Counted from the first letter of the stretch, positions 24,555 through 34,137 are shown. The stretch: 64,000 nucleotides of DNA from Galbibacter sp038433465 (GCF_038433465.1 NZ_JAESVF010000002.1:1-64000); one strand, 5' to 3'. Notes: generated by a model not told the origin, from the letters alone. Translations and numbers: made by a program.

Positions 24555-26018
24555 ATGAATAAAGTTGTATATGTTGTAGCAGTAGTATTGACGTTTTTTG
24601 TAAGTGTTATACAAGGGCAAGAAACTTCAATCGATTCGCTATCGGTTACCAATAATGAAGTTTTAGCAGAGAGCGCTACTGGTGTAGGAGCAAATACTGC
24701 AACGGCGGTAATCGATTCGTCTACTGTAGATTTGAAACGAGAAAAGATAGATGGAGTTACAGCGGTAGTGGGGGATTATGTTATTTTAGAATCCGATATA
24801 GACAAGAGTTTCTTGGATATGCAAACGCAAGGAGTTTCTACAAAAGATATTACGCGTTGCCAAGTGTTAGGGAAGCTAATGGAAGATAAATTGTATGCGC
24901 ACCAAGCCATTCAAGATAGTATTATTGTTTCTGATGTTGAAATAAATAGTACTGTAGATCGTCAAATAAATTACCTTGTTTCTCAAGTTGGTTCGGTTGA
25001 TAAATTATTACAATTTTACCGAAAAGAAGACGAGCAGAGTTTAAGAGAAGAGTTGTTCGAAATTGTAAAATCGCAACAACTTTCGCAACGTATGCAAGCC
25101 AAAGTTGTAGAAGAAATTGAAATTACACCAGAAGAAGTACGCCAGTGGTATAGTGGTTTAGCTGAAGACGAAAAACCAGTTTTTGGAGACGAAGTAGAAA
25201 TTGCACAAATTGTAAAAGTGCCAGAACCATCTGAAGCTGAAGTAAAAGAAACCATCGAAAAGCTAAAAGAGTTTAAGCGCGATGTTGAAGAAAACGGAGC
25301 AAGTTTTGCTATCAAACAAACATTGTATTCAGAAGATCCTGGAAAGGCGCAGGACAACGGGATTTATCCAATTTCTAAAGATTCACCTTTTGTGCAAGAG
25401 TTTAAAGATGCAGCGTTCAGTTTAGATAAAGGAGAAATTTCTGAGCCTTTTAAAACCGACTTTGGATACCATATTTTATATGTTGAAAAAATTAGAGGGC
25501 AAGAGCGCGATGTGCGTCATATATTATTACGTCCAAAAATTTCAGAGCAAGCTATTGCTGATACGAAAGCAGAGTTGGATAGTATCCGAACAAAAATTTT
25601 AGAAGGGAAGTTTACTTTTTCTGAAGCTGCACGTAATTTTTCAGATGAAAAAGAAACGCGTTTTGACGGTGGAGTTTTAAGAAACCCACAAACTTTCGAT
25701 ACCAAATTCGAACTTACCAAAATGGATCCTACTTTATACAGTCAAATTAGTCCGCTTGAAGGGGAAGAAATTTCAAAACCTCTTATGGAAGAAACACGTA
25801 CTGGTGTTCAGTTTAAACTGTTAAAAGTAATTTCAAGATACAAATCGCATAAAGCAGACTACACGCAAGATTACGTTAAAATTAAAGAGTTGGCCTTAAA
25901 AGAAAAACAATTTGATGAAATCGGGAAATGGATGAATGAAAAAATAAAAGATACGTATATTAGCGTAGCTCCCGATAGCAGAGATTGCGATTTTGCAAAC
26001 AACTGGTTAAAAAAATAA
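24555..26018 (+). CDS. SurA-like peptidyl-prolyl cis-trans isomerase
   Basis: 487 aa. Signal peptide to about residue 22. A SurA N-terminal domain (DGVTAVVGDYVILESDID, about 55-175) is followed by two parvulin-type domains. The first (about 205-305) has the motifs GIYPISKDSPFVQEF and FGYHILYVE; the second (about 310-415) is more degraded (VRHILLRPK, FDGGVLRNPQ). It should assist folding of outer-membrane proteins. It forms an operon with the SurA-like lipoprotein upstream and the MoxR ATPase 6 nt downstream. Confidence 0.88.
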   Translation: MNKVVYVVAVVLTFFVSVIQGQETSIDSLSVTNNEVLAESATGVGANTATAVIDSSTVDLKREKIDGVTAVVGDYVILESDIDKSFLDMQTQGVSTKDITRCQVLGKLMEDKLYAHQAIQDSIIVSDVEINSTVDRQINYLVSQVGSVDKLLQFYRKEDEQSLREELFEIVKSQQLSQRMQAKVVEEIEITPEEVRQWYSGLAEDEKPVFGDEVEIAQIVKVPEPSEAEVKETIEKLKEFKRDVEENGASFAIKQTLYSEDPGKAQDNGIYPISKDSPFVQEFKDAAFSLDKGEISEPFKTDFGYHILYVEKIRGQERDVRHILLRPKISEQAIADTKAELDSIRTKILEGKFTFSEAARNFSDEKETRFDGGVLRNPQTFDTKFELTKMDPTLYSQISPLEGEEISKPLMEETRTGVQFKLLKVISRYKSHKADYTQDYVKIKELALKEKQFDEIGKWMNEKIKDTYISVAPDSRDCDFANNWLKK

Positions 26019-26024
26019 AACTAT

Positions 26025-26978
26025 ATGTCTGACGTTGCTGCCGTAGAAAACTTAGTTAAAAAACATAATTTATTAAAACAGGAAATTGCCAAAGTAGTTA
26101 TTGGGCAAGAAGCTGTTATCAACGAAATTCTTTTAGCTATTTATTCTGGCGGGCATGCGTTATTAATTGGAGTTCCTGGTTTGGCAAAAACGCTCATGGT
26201 GAATACTATTGCCAAAGCCTTAGGACTCGATTTTAAACGGATACAATTTACGCCAGATTTGATGCCAAGTGATATTCTCGGTAGTGAAATATTGGATGCC
26301 AACAGGAACTTTAAATTTTTAAAAGGACCTATTTTTGCTAATATTATTTTAGCCGATGAAATTAACCGTACGCCACCAAAAACACAAGCAGCACTTTTAG
26401 AAGCTATGCAAGAGCGTGCAGTGACCGTTAGCGGAACTCAATATGCGTTAACACCTCCGTATTTTGTGTTGGCAACGCAAAACCCTATCGAACAAGAAGG
26501 AACCTATCCGCTGCCAGAAGCGCAGTTAGACCGTTTTATGTTTGCCATCGAGTTGGATTACCCATCATTTCAAGAAGAAGTTGCAGTTGTAAAAGCTACT
26601 ACCAATAACGAAACACATACTGTAAAGGCTCTTTTTTCTGCTGAAGAAATTGTTGCTATCCAAAGTTTGGTTCGTAGAGTTCCAGTAGCCGACAATGTTA
26701 TAGAGTATGCGGTGAAGTTGGTTTCTAAAACAAGACCAAACACTGAAGCAGCTCCAGAAGTGGTAAACGAATATGTTGCGTGGGGAGCAGGGCCAAGAGC
26801 GTCACAAAATTTAATTTTGGCAGCCAAAGCACATGCAGTTATCAATGGTAAATTTTCTCCAGATATTGAAGATGTAAAAGCAGTTTCAAACGGGATATTA
26901 CGTCACCGAGTTCTTAAAAACTACAAAGCCGACGCCGAAGGTTTATCGATTACACAAATCATAAATAAATTATTGTAA
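26025..26978 (+). CDS. MoxR-family AAA+ ATPase
   Basis: 317 aa. Walker A GVPGLAKT, Walker B ILADEINR (DE intact), sensor 1 ATQNP, and the MoxR signature PPKTQAALLEAMQE with TYPLPEAQLDRF are all present. MoxR ATPases act as chaperones that help assemble or activate membrane or secreted complexes, normally with a DUF58/VWA partner encoded next door. Here no such partner follows; the neighbour upstream is SurA-like instead. Confidence 0.9.
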   Translation: MSDVAAVENLVKKHNLLKQEIAKVVIGQEAVINEILLAIYSGGHALLIGVPGLAKTLMVNTIAKALGLDFKRIQFTPDLMPSDILGSEILDANRNFKFLKGPIFANIILADEINRTPPKTQAALLEAMQERAVTVSGTQYALTPPYFVLATQNPIEQEGTYPLPEAQLDRFMFAIELDYPSFQEEVAVVKATTNNETHTVKALFSAEEIVAIQSLVRRVPVADNVIEYAVKLVSKTRPNTEAAPEVVNEYVAWGAGPRASQNLILAAKAHAVINGKFSPDIEDVKAVSNGILRHRVLKNYKADAEGLSITQIINKLL

Positions 26979-27279
26979 TTCAATTTAAGATTGCTTAAGA
27001 AGCAAACTTCCACTTTTTTGAAGTGTGTTTTTTAACAAAATATCACGACTTTGATACGCATCAGTTCTCTAACGTTTGCGATTCGTTTTTTTGATGCTTC
27101 ATTCTTGCGGAATCCATAAAAAACAATATTCAATTTTATGTTAAATTCATCTAAAATTATTTTTATTTGAATTATTTCTAAAATAACACTCCCAGCTGAA
27201 TGTTTTATTAAAAACTTTAATAACTCTTTGGTTTTTCGTATTTTCGCAGGACTTTCAAATTAAATAATATACAAATAAT
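26979..27279. other. Gap between MoxR and aconitase with probable terminator
   Basis: 301 bases without a gene. A short hairpin CACTT (27011-27015) / AAGTG (27021-27025) with a T-run to 27033 may end the MoxR operon. A weak -7-like TATTTTCG at 27239-27246 precedes aconitase. Nothing else stands out. Confidence 0.4.
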
Positions 27280-29541
27280 ATGGCTTTTGATATTGATATG
27301 ATTAAGAAGGTTTATGCTACTATGGCAGAACGAGTTGATGCAGCTCGTGAGCTTACAGGTAAGCCACTAACCTTATCGGAGAAAATACTTTACTCTCACC
27401 TTTGGGATGGTAATCCAACAAAGGCTTTCGTAAGAGGAAAAGATTATGTTGATTTTGCACCAGATAGAATTGCTTGTCAAGATGCAACAGCGCAAATGGC
27501 GCTTTTACAGTTTATGCAAGCTGGTAAAGCAAAAGTAGCAGTGCCAACAACCGTACACTGTGACCACTTGATTCAGGCGAAACAAGGGGCTGCACCAGAT
27601 TTAAAGCGTGCAAATGAAACAAGTAACGAAGTATTCGATTTTCTTGGTTCAGTATCAAATAAATACGGTATTGGTTTCTGGAAACCAGGTGCTGGTATTA
27701 TCCATCAAGTAGTATTAGAAAATTATGCATTCCCTGGAGGAATGATGATTGGTACCGATTCTCACACCGTAAATGCTGGTGGTTTAGGAATGGTTGCCAT
27801 TGGAGTTGGTGGAGCCGATGCTGTAGATGTTATGGCAGGAATGGCTTGGGAGCTTAAATTCCCAAAACTTATTGGAGTTAAATTAACAGGAAAACTTAAC
27901 GGTTGGACTTCTGCAAAAGATGTTATTCTTAAAGTTGCAGGAATTTTAACTGTAAAAGGTGGAACTGGAGCTATTATAGAATACTTTGGAGAAGGTGCTA
28001 AAAACCTTTCTTGTACTGGTAAAGGTACAATTTGTAACATGGGAGCAGAGGTAGGAGCTACTACATCTACTTTTGGTTACGACGATTCTATGGAGCGTTA
28101 CTTACGTTCTACTGATAGAGCTGATGTTGCAGATGCTGCAAACGAAATTCGTGAGTACTTAACTGGAGATGACGAAGTATACGCAAACCCAGAGCAATAT
28201 TTTGACGAGGTTATCGAAATTAATTTAGATGAATTGCGTCCGCATTTAAACGGACCTTTTACTCCAGATTTAGCAACTCCAGTTGGAGAGCTTGGAGCAA
28301 AAGCTAAAGAAAATGGATGGCCAATTAAAGTTGATTGGGGACTTATCGGGTCTTGTACAAACTCTTCTTATGAAGATTTAACAAGAGCTGCTTCTATTGC
28401 AAAACAAGCGGTAGACAAAAAGATTAAACCTAAGTCTGACTTCGGAATTAATCCAGGTTCAGAACAAATTAGATATACAGCTGAGCGCGACGGAATCTTG
28501 AAAATCTTTGAAGATTTAGATGCAACTATCTTTACCAATGCATGTGGACCATGTATCGGACAATGGGATAGAAGTGATTTAAAAGGAGAAGAGAAAAACA
28601 CAATCGTACACTCGTTTAACAGAAACTTCTCTAAGCGTGCCGATGGAAATCCAAATACACATGCTTTTGTAGGTTCTCCAGAAATGGTTGCTGCAATTGC
28701 AATTTCAGGACGTTTAGATTTCGACCCAGCAAACGATACATTGATTAATGAAGATGGGGAAGAAGTTAAATTAGACGAGCCTAAAGGAATCGAGCTTCCA
28801 CCACAAGGTTTTGCTGTGGAAGATGCAGGATATGTTGAGCCAGTTGCCGATGGTAGTGGTGTAAATGTTGTTGTAAGTCCTACTTCAGAAAGACTACAAC
28901 TTTTAACGCCTTTTGAGCCAATCGGAGGGAATATCGAAGGTGCTAAATTGTTAATCAAAGCTTTCGGAAAATGTACAACCGACCATATTTCTATGGCTGG
29001 TCCATGGTTACGTTTCCGTGGTCACTTGGATAACATTTCAAACAATATGCTTATTGGTGCGGTAAATGCATTTAATAAGAAAACAAACTTTGTTAAAAAT
29101 CAATTAACTGGAGAATATCAAGGTGTGCCAGATACTGCTCGTGAGTATAAAGCAAACAACATCTATTCTGTAGTAGTTGGAGACCATAACTACGGTGAAG
29201 GTTCTTCTCGTGAGCATGCAGCTATGGAGCCAAGACATCTTGGTGTTGCTGCTGTAATTGTAAAATCGTTTGCACGTATCCACGAAACAAACCTTAAAAA
29301 ACAAGGGATGTTAGGATTAACGTTTGCTAATGAAAACGATTACGATTTAATTCAAGAAGATGATACTTTCAACTTTGTTGATTTAAATGAGTTTGCTCCA
29401 GACAAACAATTAACGCTAGAAGTTGTTCATGCTGATGGATCTAAAGACGTGATTAAACTAAATCATTCTTACAACGATTCTCAAATTGCATGGTACAAAG
29501 AAGGATCTGCGTTAAACTTGATTAAAAAGCAAAACGCATAA
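27280..29541 (+). CDS. Aconitate hydratase
   Basis: 753 aa, the length of mitochondrial-type aconitases. The three cluster cysteines are visible: GSCTNSSYEDL (about residue 365) and the ACGPCIGQW pair (about 428-431). GTDSHTVNAGGLG and the C-terminal domain motif GEGSSREHAAMEP are family hallmarks. It converts citrate to isocitrate in the TCA cycle through a [4Fe-4S] cluster. It stands alone with a strong terminator. Confidence 0.96.
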   Translation: MAFDIDMIKKVYATMAERVDAARELTGKPLTLSEKILYSHLWDGNPTKAFVRGKDYVDFAPDRIACQDATAQMALLQFMQAGKAKVAVPTTVHCDHLIQAKQGAAPDLKRANETSNEVFDFLGSVSNKYGIGFWKPGAGIIHQVVLENYAFPGGMMIGTDSHTVNAGGLGMVAIGVGGADAVDVMAGMAWELKFPKLIGVKLTGKLNGWTSAKDVILKVAGILTVKGGTGAIIEYFGEGAKNLSCTGKGTICNMGAEVGATTSTFGYDDSMERYLRSTDRADVADAANEIREYLTGDDEVYANPEQYFDEVIEINLDELRPHLNGPFTPDLATPVGELGAKAKENGWPIKVDWGLIGSCTNSSYEDLTRAASIAKQAVDKKIKPKSDFGINPGSEQIRYTAERDGILKIFEDLDATIFTNACGPCIGQWDRSDLKGEEKNTIVHSFNRNFSKRADGNPNTHAFVGSPEMVAAIAISGRLDFDPANDTLINEDGEEVKLDEPKGIELPPQGFAVEDAGYVEPVADGSGVNVVVSPTSERLQLLTPFEPIGGNIEGAKLLIKAFGKCTTDHISMAGPWLRFRGHLDNISNNMLIGAVNAFNKKTNFVKNQLTGEYQGVPDTAREYKANNIYSVVVGDHNYGEGSSREHAAMEPRHLGVAAVIVKSFARIHETNLKKQGMLGLTFANENDYDLIQEDDTFNFVDLNEFAPDKQLTLEVVHADGSKDVIKLNHSYNDSQIAWYKEGSALNLIKKQNA

Positions 29542-29567
29542 GTATAAAGTTTTTTTAAACTGATATT

Positions 29568-29599
29568 AAAAGCTCTCGAAATTCGAGAGCTTTTTTTTT
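29568..29599 (+). terminator. Aconitase terminator
   Basis: AAAAGCTCTCGAA (29568-29580) / TTCGAGAGCTTTT (29582-29594) followed by a T-run. Confidence 0.88.
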
Positions 29600-29657
29600 G
29601 TAAGCTAACTACAACGTTTTCGACTATTTTCCTAACTACAACTTAAAACTCGTCGAA

Positions 29658-30338
29658 ATGGCTTATACTTGGTCTTTAATAGATGTTAATCTTTTTGATG
29701 CTTTGTGCCCGCATAAGTATGGGAATTTTAAAAAATCGCACGTTTTTCAGCAATATAAAAAGGAAGATTATATTTATTTCGAAAACGATCATTCAGATAA
29801 AATATACCTCATAGAAAACGGAAAAGTTAAAATTGGCTATTATACTGAAGATGGTCGAGAGGTTGTAAAAGCAATTCATGTAAAAGGCGATGTTTTTGGG
29901 GAAAAGGCAATTATTGGCGAAGAACAACGCGATGAGTTTGCCGTTGCACTTTCAGAGGTTTCTATTTGTTGTTTAACGGTAGAAACGCTTCTTTCGTTAA
30001 TGAAAGACAATCAGCACTTCAGTTTAAAAATATATAAATTCATCGGCTTGCGTTTTAAAAAAATAGAACGTCGTCTCTCCATACTTTTATTTAAAGATGT
30101 AAAAACACGTTTGTTGGAGTTTATCAATGAACTTTCCGAACAATACGGAGCGCATTGTGAGCATACAGGAAACTACATTATAAAACATCCGTACACACAA
30201 AAAGATATGGCAAGTTTGTTGGGAACTTCGCGCCCTACACTTAATTGTTTGTTTAATGAATTGAAAGAAGACGGTATCCTCAATTACAACCGACGCGCTA
30301 TAATTTTATACAAAAATGTAGAAACGTTAGCTGGCTAA
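29658..30338 (+). CDS. Crp/Fnr-family transcriptional regulator
   Basis: 226 aa. An N-terminal cyclic-nucleotide-binding beta-roll (about 25-115; YIYFENDHSDKIYLIENGKVKI, split here: ENDHSDKIYLIENGKV, GDVFGEKAIIG) is followed by the dimer helix and a C-terminal winged helix (YTQKDMASLLGTSRPTLN at about 180-197). There is no Fnr-type cysteine cluster, so it is not an FeS oxygen sensor. The ligand is unknown. It lies 58 nt before the RskA-like lipoprotein, which may be a target. Confidence 0.87.
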   Translation: MAYTWSLIDVNLFDALCPHKYGNFKKSHVFQQYKKEDYIYFENDHSDKIYLIENGKVKIGYYTEDGREVVKAIHVKGDVFGEKAIIGEEQRDEFAVALSEVSICCLTVETLLSLMKDNQHFSLKIYKFIGLRFKKIERRLSILLFKDVKTRLLEFINELSEQYGAHCEHTGNYIIKHPYTQKDMASLLGTSRPTLNCLFNELKEDGILNYNRRAIILYKNVETLAG

Positions 30339-30396
30339 CATTTTAAAAGTAGATTAATAAATAGCTTTGAGTAATTAATCAATAAAATATAATGTT

Positions 30397-31284
30397 ATGA
30401 AAAAACTTATCAAACCATTTTGTTTGTTGCTAACAGCGGGAGCTTTTTTAGTTGCTTCATGTAGTGACGACGACGATAATAATGCAATAGATTACGATAC
30501 GCTAACACTTAATTTTAATGGTCTTGAAAATTTAGGAGACGATTTTGTGTATGAAGGTTGGATTATTGTTGATGGAAGTCCAATAAGTACTGGGACTTTT
30601 ACTGTAGATGATGATGGAGTTTTATCGGAAAATAGTTTTCAAATAGAAGATGATGTTTTGGATGCGGCAACAACATTTGTATTGTCGATAGAACCAGCGG
30701 TGGATTCTGACCCAGCTCCTGCAGACACCAAAATTTTAGTTGGTGATTTTTCAGATGATTCTGCCTCACTTTCAACTGCAATTGTAGGAGATTTTACAGG
30801 TGCTTCAGGTGTTTTTATTTTGAGAACTCCAACAGATGAAGCTGACGGAATGAATAACGGAAATGATGAAAACGGAGTTTGGTTTGTTGATCCTAGCGGA
30901 ACAAACAGTCCTGCTTTAGATTTACCTGAACTGCCAGACGGATGGAAGTATGAAGGTTGGGTTGTAGCAGATGAAGGACCTTTAACAACTGGTACTTTTA
31001 CTGCTTTTGATGTTGCTGATGATGCGAATCCTTATAGTGGTTCTGAAGCAAACCCATCATTTCCTGGAGAAGACTTTTTTATGAATGCTCCAAGTGGATT
31101 TACATTTCCACTTGATGTAAGAGAGCGTACTGTTGTAATTTCGGTAGAACCAGATCCAGATAATTCGGCTGCACCTTTTACATTAAAACCTTTAGTTGGG
31201 ACGGCAGGAACAGCTACAGCACCAGAAACTCATTCCCTCGGGTTAAATTTAAGTAGTTTGCCAACAGGAACTGCTTCTCGATAA
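30397..31284 (+). CDS. Lipoprotein with two RskA-C-like domains
   Basis: 295 aa. Lipoprotein signal ends VASC followed by SDDDDNN (Cys22), then two copies of one domain: about 35-135 (DFVYEGWIIVDGSPISTGTFTV, split: VYEGWIIVDGSP, ISTGTFTV, VLSIEPAVDSDPAP) and about 175-290 (KYEGWVVADEGPLTTGTF, ISVEPDPDNSAAP). The order YxGW, TGTF, SIEP-DPxPA resembles the extracytoplasmic domain of anti-sigma-K (RskA) proteins, but there is no transmembrane helix or sigma-binding part. Function unknown. Confidence 0.65.
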   Translation: MKKLIKPFCLLLTAGAFLVASCSDDDDNNAIDYDTLTLNFNGLENLGDDFVYEGWIIVDGSPISTGTFTVDDDGVLSENSFQIEDDVLDAATTFVLSIEPAVDSDPAPADTKILVGDFSDDSASLSTAIVGDFTGASGVFILRTPTDEADGMNNGNDENGVWFVDPSGTNSPALDLPELPDGWKYEGWVVADEGPLTTGTFTAFDVADDANPYSGSEANPSFPGEDFFMNAPSGFTFPLDVRERTVVISVEPDPDNSAAPFTLKPLVGTAGTATAPETHSLGLNLSSLPTGTASR

Positions 31285-31407
31285 CAGAAAACCCTAAATT
31301 CAAACGTGTAGTTTGATAGTGTAATCCCCAATTATGTATGATTAAAAGTGTACTTTCGAATATTGAAAGTGCACTTTTTTATTGTTTAAAATTCAAGAAG
31401 CAAACTC

Positions 31408-31968
31408 ATGAAAATCACAAAAAGTCAAATTAGTAATTTAGTTTTTTTAATACTTGTCGCTGTACTGTTATTTACCCCAATTGGTACACAAATAAAAGTT
31501 TTTATCACACGTTTAATTGCTACGAGCCCTACAGTAAATACAATAAGTAAAAGTGAGCAGTTAACCAATTATGATTGGGATTTAAGAAACTTAGAAGGTG
31601 AGCAACTATCGTTTTCTAGTTTAAAGAATAAAGTAGTGCTGGTTAATTTTTGGGCTACTTGGTGTCCACCTTGTATTGCTGAAATGCCTTCTTTGCAGAA
31701 TTTGTATGCTGACTATAAAGAGGAGGTCGTTTTTTTGTTTGTAAGTAATGAAGATACAGCTGTTTTGGAAAAATTTATGGAGAAGCATTCGTATAATTTT
31801 CCTGTGTTTAATGTATTTTCTGAAGTGCCTAAACAATTGGTTTCAAAATCAATACCTGCTACATTTTTGATATCTAAAGATGGAACCATTGTTATTGATG
31901 AAAAAGGAGCGGCAAAGTGGGATAGTGAAGAGGTGCGAAATACTATTGACGATTTGCTTGGTAATTAA
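31408..31968 (+). CDS. TlpA-like thiol-disulfide oxidoreductase
   Basis: 186 aa. An N-terminal signal anchor (about 10-30) exports a thioredoxin domain with the active site WATWCPPC (about residues 85-92) and the cis-Pro segment SIPATFLI. Family members reduce disulfides in periplasmic proteins or cytochrome c maturation. The 31285-31407 gap contains a weak hairpin of AAGTG/CACTT type that may separate it from the lipoprotein upstream. Confidence 0.9.
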   Translation: MKITKSQISNLVFLILVAVLLFTPIGTQIKVFITRLIATSPTVNTISKSEQLTNYDWDLRNLEGEQLSFSSLKNKVVLVNFWATWCPPCIAEMPSLQNLYADYKEEVVFLFVSNEDTAVLEKFMEKHSYNFPVFNVFSEVPKQLVSKSIPATFLISKDGTIVIDEKGAAKWDSEEVRNTIDDLLGN

Positions 31969-32011
31969 GATTGAAAATGCATCGAAATTGTTTGCTTTCG
32001 GTATAAAATAA

Positions 32012-32911
32012 TTACACACATTTTACAGCGTCGCTTATTTTATGAAAGTACTGTATTTTATTTAAATCTTTAGGAGGTAACATGTCTTTTATTTGGTACC
32101 CGAGTACCCAAAATCCATCTACAGAAGGGGCTTCTAAAATATTGGTAAACTCGTTTAGATAAGCTGCAATTTCTTCTTTTGGCGGGGTAATAGTAAAGTA
32201 AGAAACAAAAGTTATGTTGTCGTTGTGAGTTGCAATGTTTTTGAGTCCGTGGATAGGAACAGTTTGTCCTAAATAAATAGACTTATGTCCTCGAAGTATA
32301 ATTTCGTAATTAAGATAGAGTAAGCCAATTTCATGTATTTCATTGTCGGGGAGAAAAAGCACAAAGGTTCGGTTGGAACTAGAAATGTTGTTTTGATGAA
32401 GCTTTTCAATGTTGACAATAATTTTCTGCTTAATTAAGTGAGACATAAAATGCTCGTGAGCAGGCGTAATTGTTTCAGTTTGCCACAAAAATCCTAATTC
32501 TTCTAAAAATGGAATGAAAATGTCGAAAAATATCTCCCGAAACGATTTTTCAGCCAATAAACTATTGTAAACGTTGTAAAATAACTGCTGATCAAAATTC
32601 ATCATAGCTATTTTTAAATCGTTTACATAATGGATATGATGACTTATTTTAGAGGTGATTTCTTTTACTAAAACAATAATTTCATCATCATTCAGCTCGG
32701 CAATTTTCGAAATTTTATGTCCGTGATTATAGAGGGTTGTTATGTTTAAAAGCTTTTGTAGGCTTTTAGAACTATAGTACCGAATGTTGGTGTCGGTGCG
32801 TTGTGGCTGGAGTAAATTATAGCGTTTTTCCCAAATTCTTATAGTATGAGCTTTTATTCCTGAAAGATTTTCAAGGTCTTTGATACTGTAATGCTCTTTT
32901 ATAATGTTCAT
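32012..32911 (-). CDS. MerR-type regulator with CarH/LitR-like cobalamin-binding domain
   Basis: 299 aa. N-terminal MerR winged helix (YSIKDLENLSGIKAHTIRIWEKRY, split: KDLENLSGI, AHTIRIWEKRY, 9-75). Residues 115-165 form the helical B12 cap with the Wx9EH motif (W143, E153, H154), and 180-290 a cobalamin-binding fold with ExHxxG (E191, H193, G196). Both motifs are diagnostic of CarH-type adenosylcobalamin photoreceptors that release DNA in light. The His that follows the Trp in Thermus CarH is Gln144 here. No carotenoid genes lie nearby; it is divergent from tdh. Confidence 0.82.
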   Translation of the reverse strand: MNIIKEHYSIKDLENLSGIKAHTIRIWEKRYNLLQPQRTDTNIRYYSSKSLQKLLNITTLYNHGHKISKIAELNDDEIIVLVKEITSKISHHIHYVNDLKIAMMNFDQQLFYNVYNSLLAEKSFREIFFDIFIPFLEELGFLWQTETITPAHEHFMSHLIKQKIIVNIEKLHQNNISSSNRTFVLFLPDNEIHEIGLLYLNYEIILRGHKSIYLGQTVPIHGLKNIATHNDNITFVSYFTITPPKEEIAAYLNEFTNILEAPSVDGFWVLGYQIKDMLPPKDLNKIQYFHKISDAVKCV

Positions 32912-32933
32912 GGGTTTACGCGAAAAATTTAAA

Positions 32934-32964
32934 CAAAAATAACAAATTTCAATATTGAATCCAA
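32934..32964 (-). promoter_or_regulatory. Promoter and palindromic operator candidate of the CarH-like gene
   Basis: On the minus strand, TTG (32964-32962), 20-nt spacer and TATTTTTG (32941-32934). Between the two boxes lies a perfect 12-bp palindrome, TTCAATATTGAA (32948-32959), well placed for repression by a dimer or tetramer; autoregulation is an inference. Confidence 0.45.
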
Positions 32965-33135
32965 TCGACTTGATTAAAAGTATGTTGAGGATAAAAAGCT
33001 TAAATTCAGCATTGATAATTATTTTAAAAAAATGTTATTCAGATTAAAAAACTCAATAAAAATTAAAGATATTTGCGAATGTGAAAATTTGAGGTTTTCA
33101 AAAGTTTATTTTTTACGAATTATTTAATTTTCAGA

Positions 33136-34074
33136 ATGGAAAAAATACTCGTTACAGGAGCTGGCGGACAATTAGGCTCTGAGTTAACAGCAGCATTAGC
33201 AGCAACATACGGAAATGACAATGTGATAGCCACCGATATTAATGAAGCCGCAAAGTCAAAATTCGACTATTGTGTGTTTGAGGTTTTGGATGTGCTCGAT
33301 AACGCTCGATTGGAAGCGTTGGTTGAAAAGTATCAGGTTTCTCAGGTATATCATTTGGCTGCAATTTTATCGGCAGTTGGAGAGAAGAATCCGCTGTTTA
33401 CTTGGAAATTAAATATGGATAGCCTTTTAAATGTTTTGGAACTTGCAAAAGCAGGGAAAATTCAGCAAATATATTGGCCTTCTTCTATTGCAGTTTTCGG
33501 GAAAAGTACACCAAGAGATAACACACCGCAAGATTGTGTGATGGATCCAACAACAGTGTACGGAATTTCTAAATTGGCAGGAGAGCGTTGGTGTGCTTAC
33601 TATTTTGAAAAATATGGTGTGGATGTTCGTAGTTTGCGTTACCCAGGTTTAATTGGGTATAAATCTGCTGCTGGTGGAGGAACGACCGATTATGCTGTAG
33701 ATATTTTTAGAGCAGCTATCGAGGGTGAAACTTTTGAGTGTTTTTTGAAGGAGGATATGTATCTCCCGATGATGTATATGCCAGACGCTATCAAAGCAAC
33801 TTTAGATATTATGAAGGCGCCAAAAGAAGATATCAGTATTCGTTCTTCGTACAATGTTTCGGCGATGAGTTTTTCTCCTTCGGAAATCTATGCTGAACTT
33901 TTAAAGTATTACCCAGATTTTAAAATAAATTACAATCCAGATTTTCGTCAAGAAATAGCTGCTTCGTGGCCAGATAGTATTGATGATACGCACGCACGAT
34001 TGGATTGGAATTGGAAGCAAGAATACAATTTAGAAAAGATGGCAAAAGATATTTTGGATCATCTTGCTAAATAG
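33136..34074 (+). CDS. tdh: L-threonine 3-dehydrogenase, SDR type
   Basis: 312 aa. Rossmann motif TGAGGQLGSEL (7-17), active-site YGISK (Tyr-x-x-x-Lys), HLAAILSAVGEK and the SLRYPGLIGY segment match the short-chain NAD-dependent threonine dehydrogenases described in flavobacteria, not the zinc enzyme of E. coli. It oxidises threonine to 2-amino-3-ketobutyrate. Monocistronic and divergent from the CarH-like regulator across 224 bp, so shared control is possible but unproven. Confidence 0.88.
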   Translation: MEKILVTGAGGQLGSELTAALAATYGNDNVIATDINEAAKSKFDYCVFEVLDVLDNARLEALVEKYQVSQVYHLAAILSAVGEKNPLFTWKLNMDSLLNVLELAKAGKIQQIYWPSSIAVFGKSTPRDNTPQDCVMDPTTVYGISKLAGERWCAYYFEKYGVDVRSLRYPGLIGYKSAAGGGTTDYAVDIFRAAIEGETFECFLKEDMYLPMMYMPDAIKATLDIMKAPKEDISIRSSYNVSAMSFSPSEIYAELLKYYPDFKINYNPDFRQEIAASWPDSIDDTHARLDWNWKQEYNLEKMAKDILDHLAK

Positions 34075-34137
34075 ATATTGATAAGATCTAAGAATTAGGG
34101 GTTTCTTTTTAATCTTTTTAGAAATAATATAACGTAT

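Noticed and set aside
28368..28958. 196-aa minus-strand frame
   Set aside because: Antisense shadow of the aconitase gene, which is fully conserved on the plus strand.
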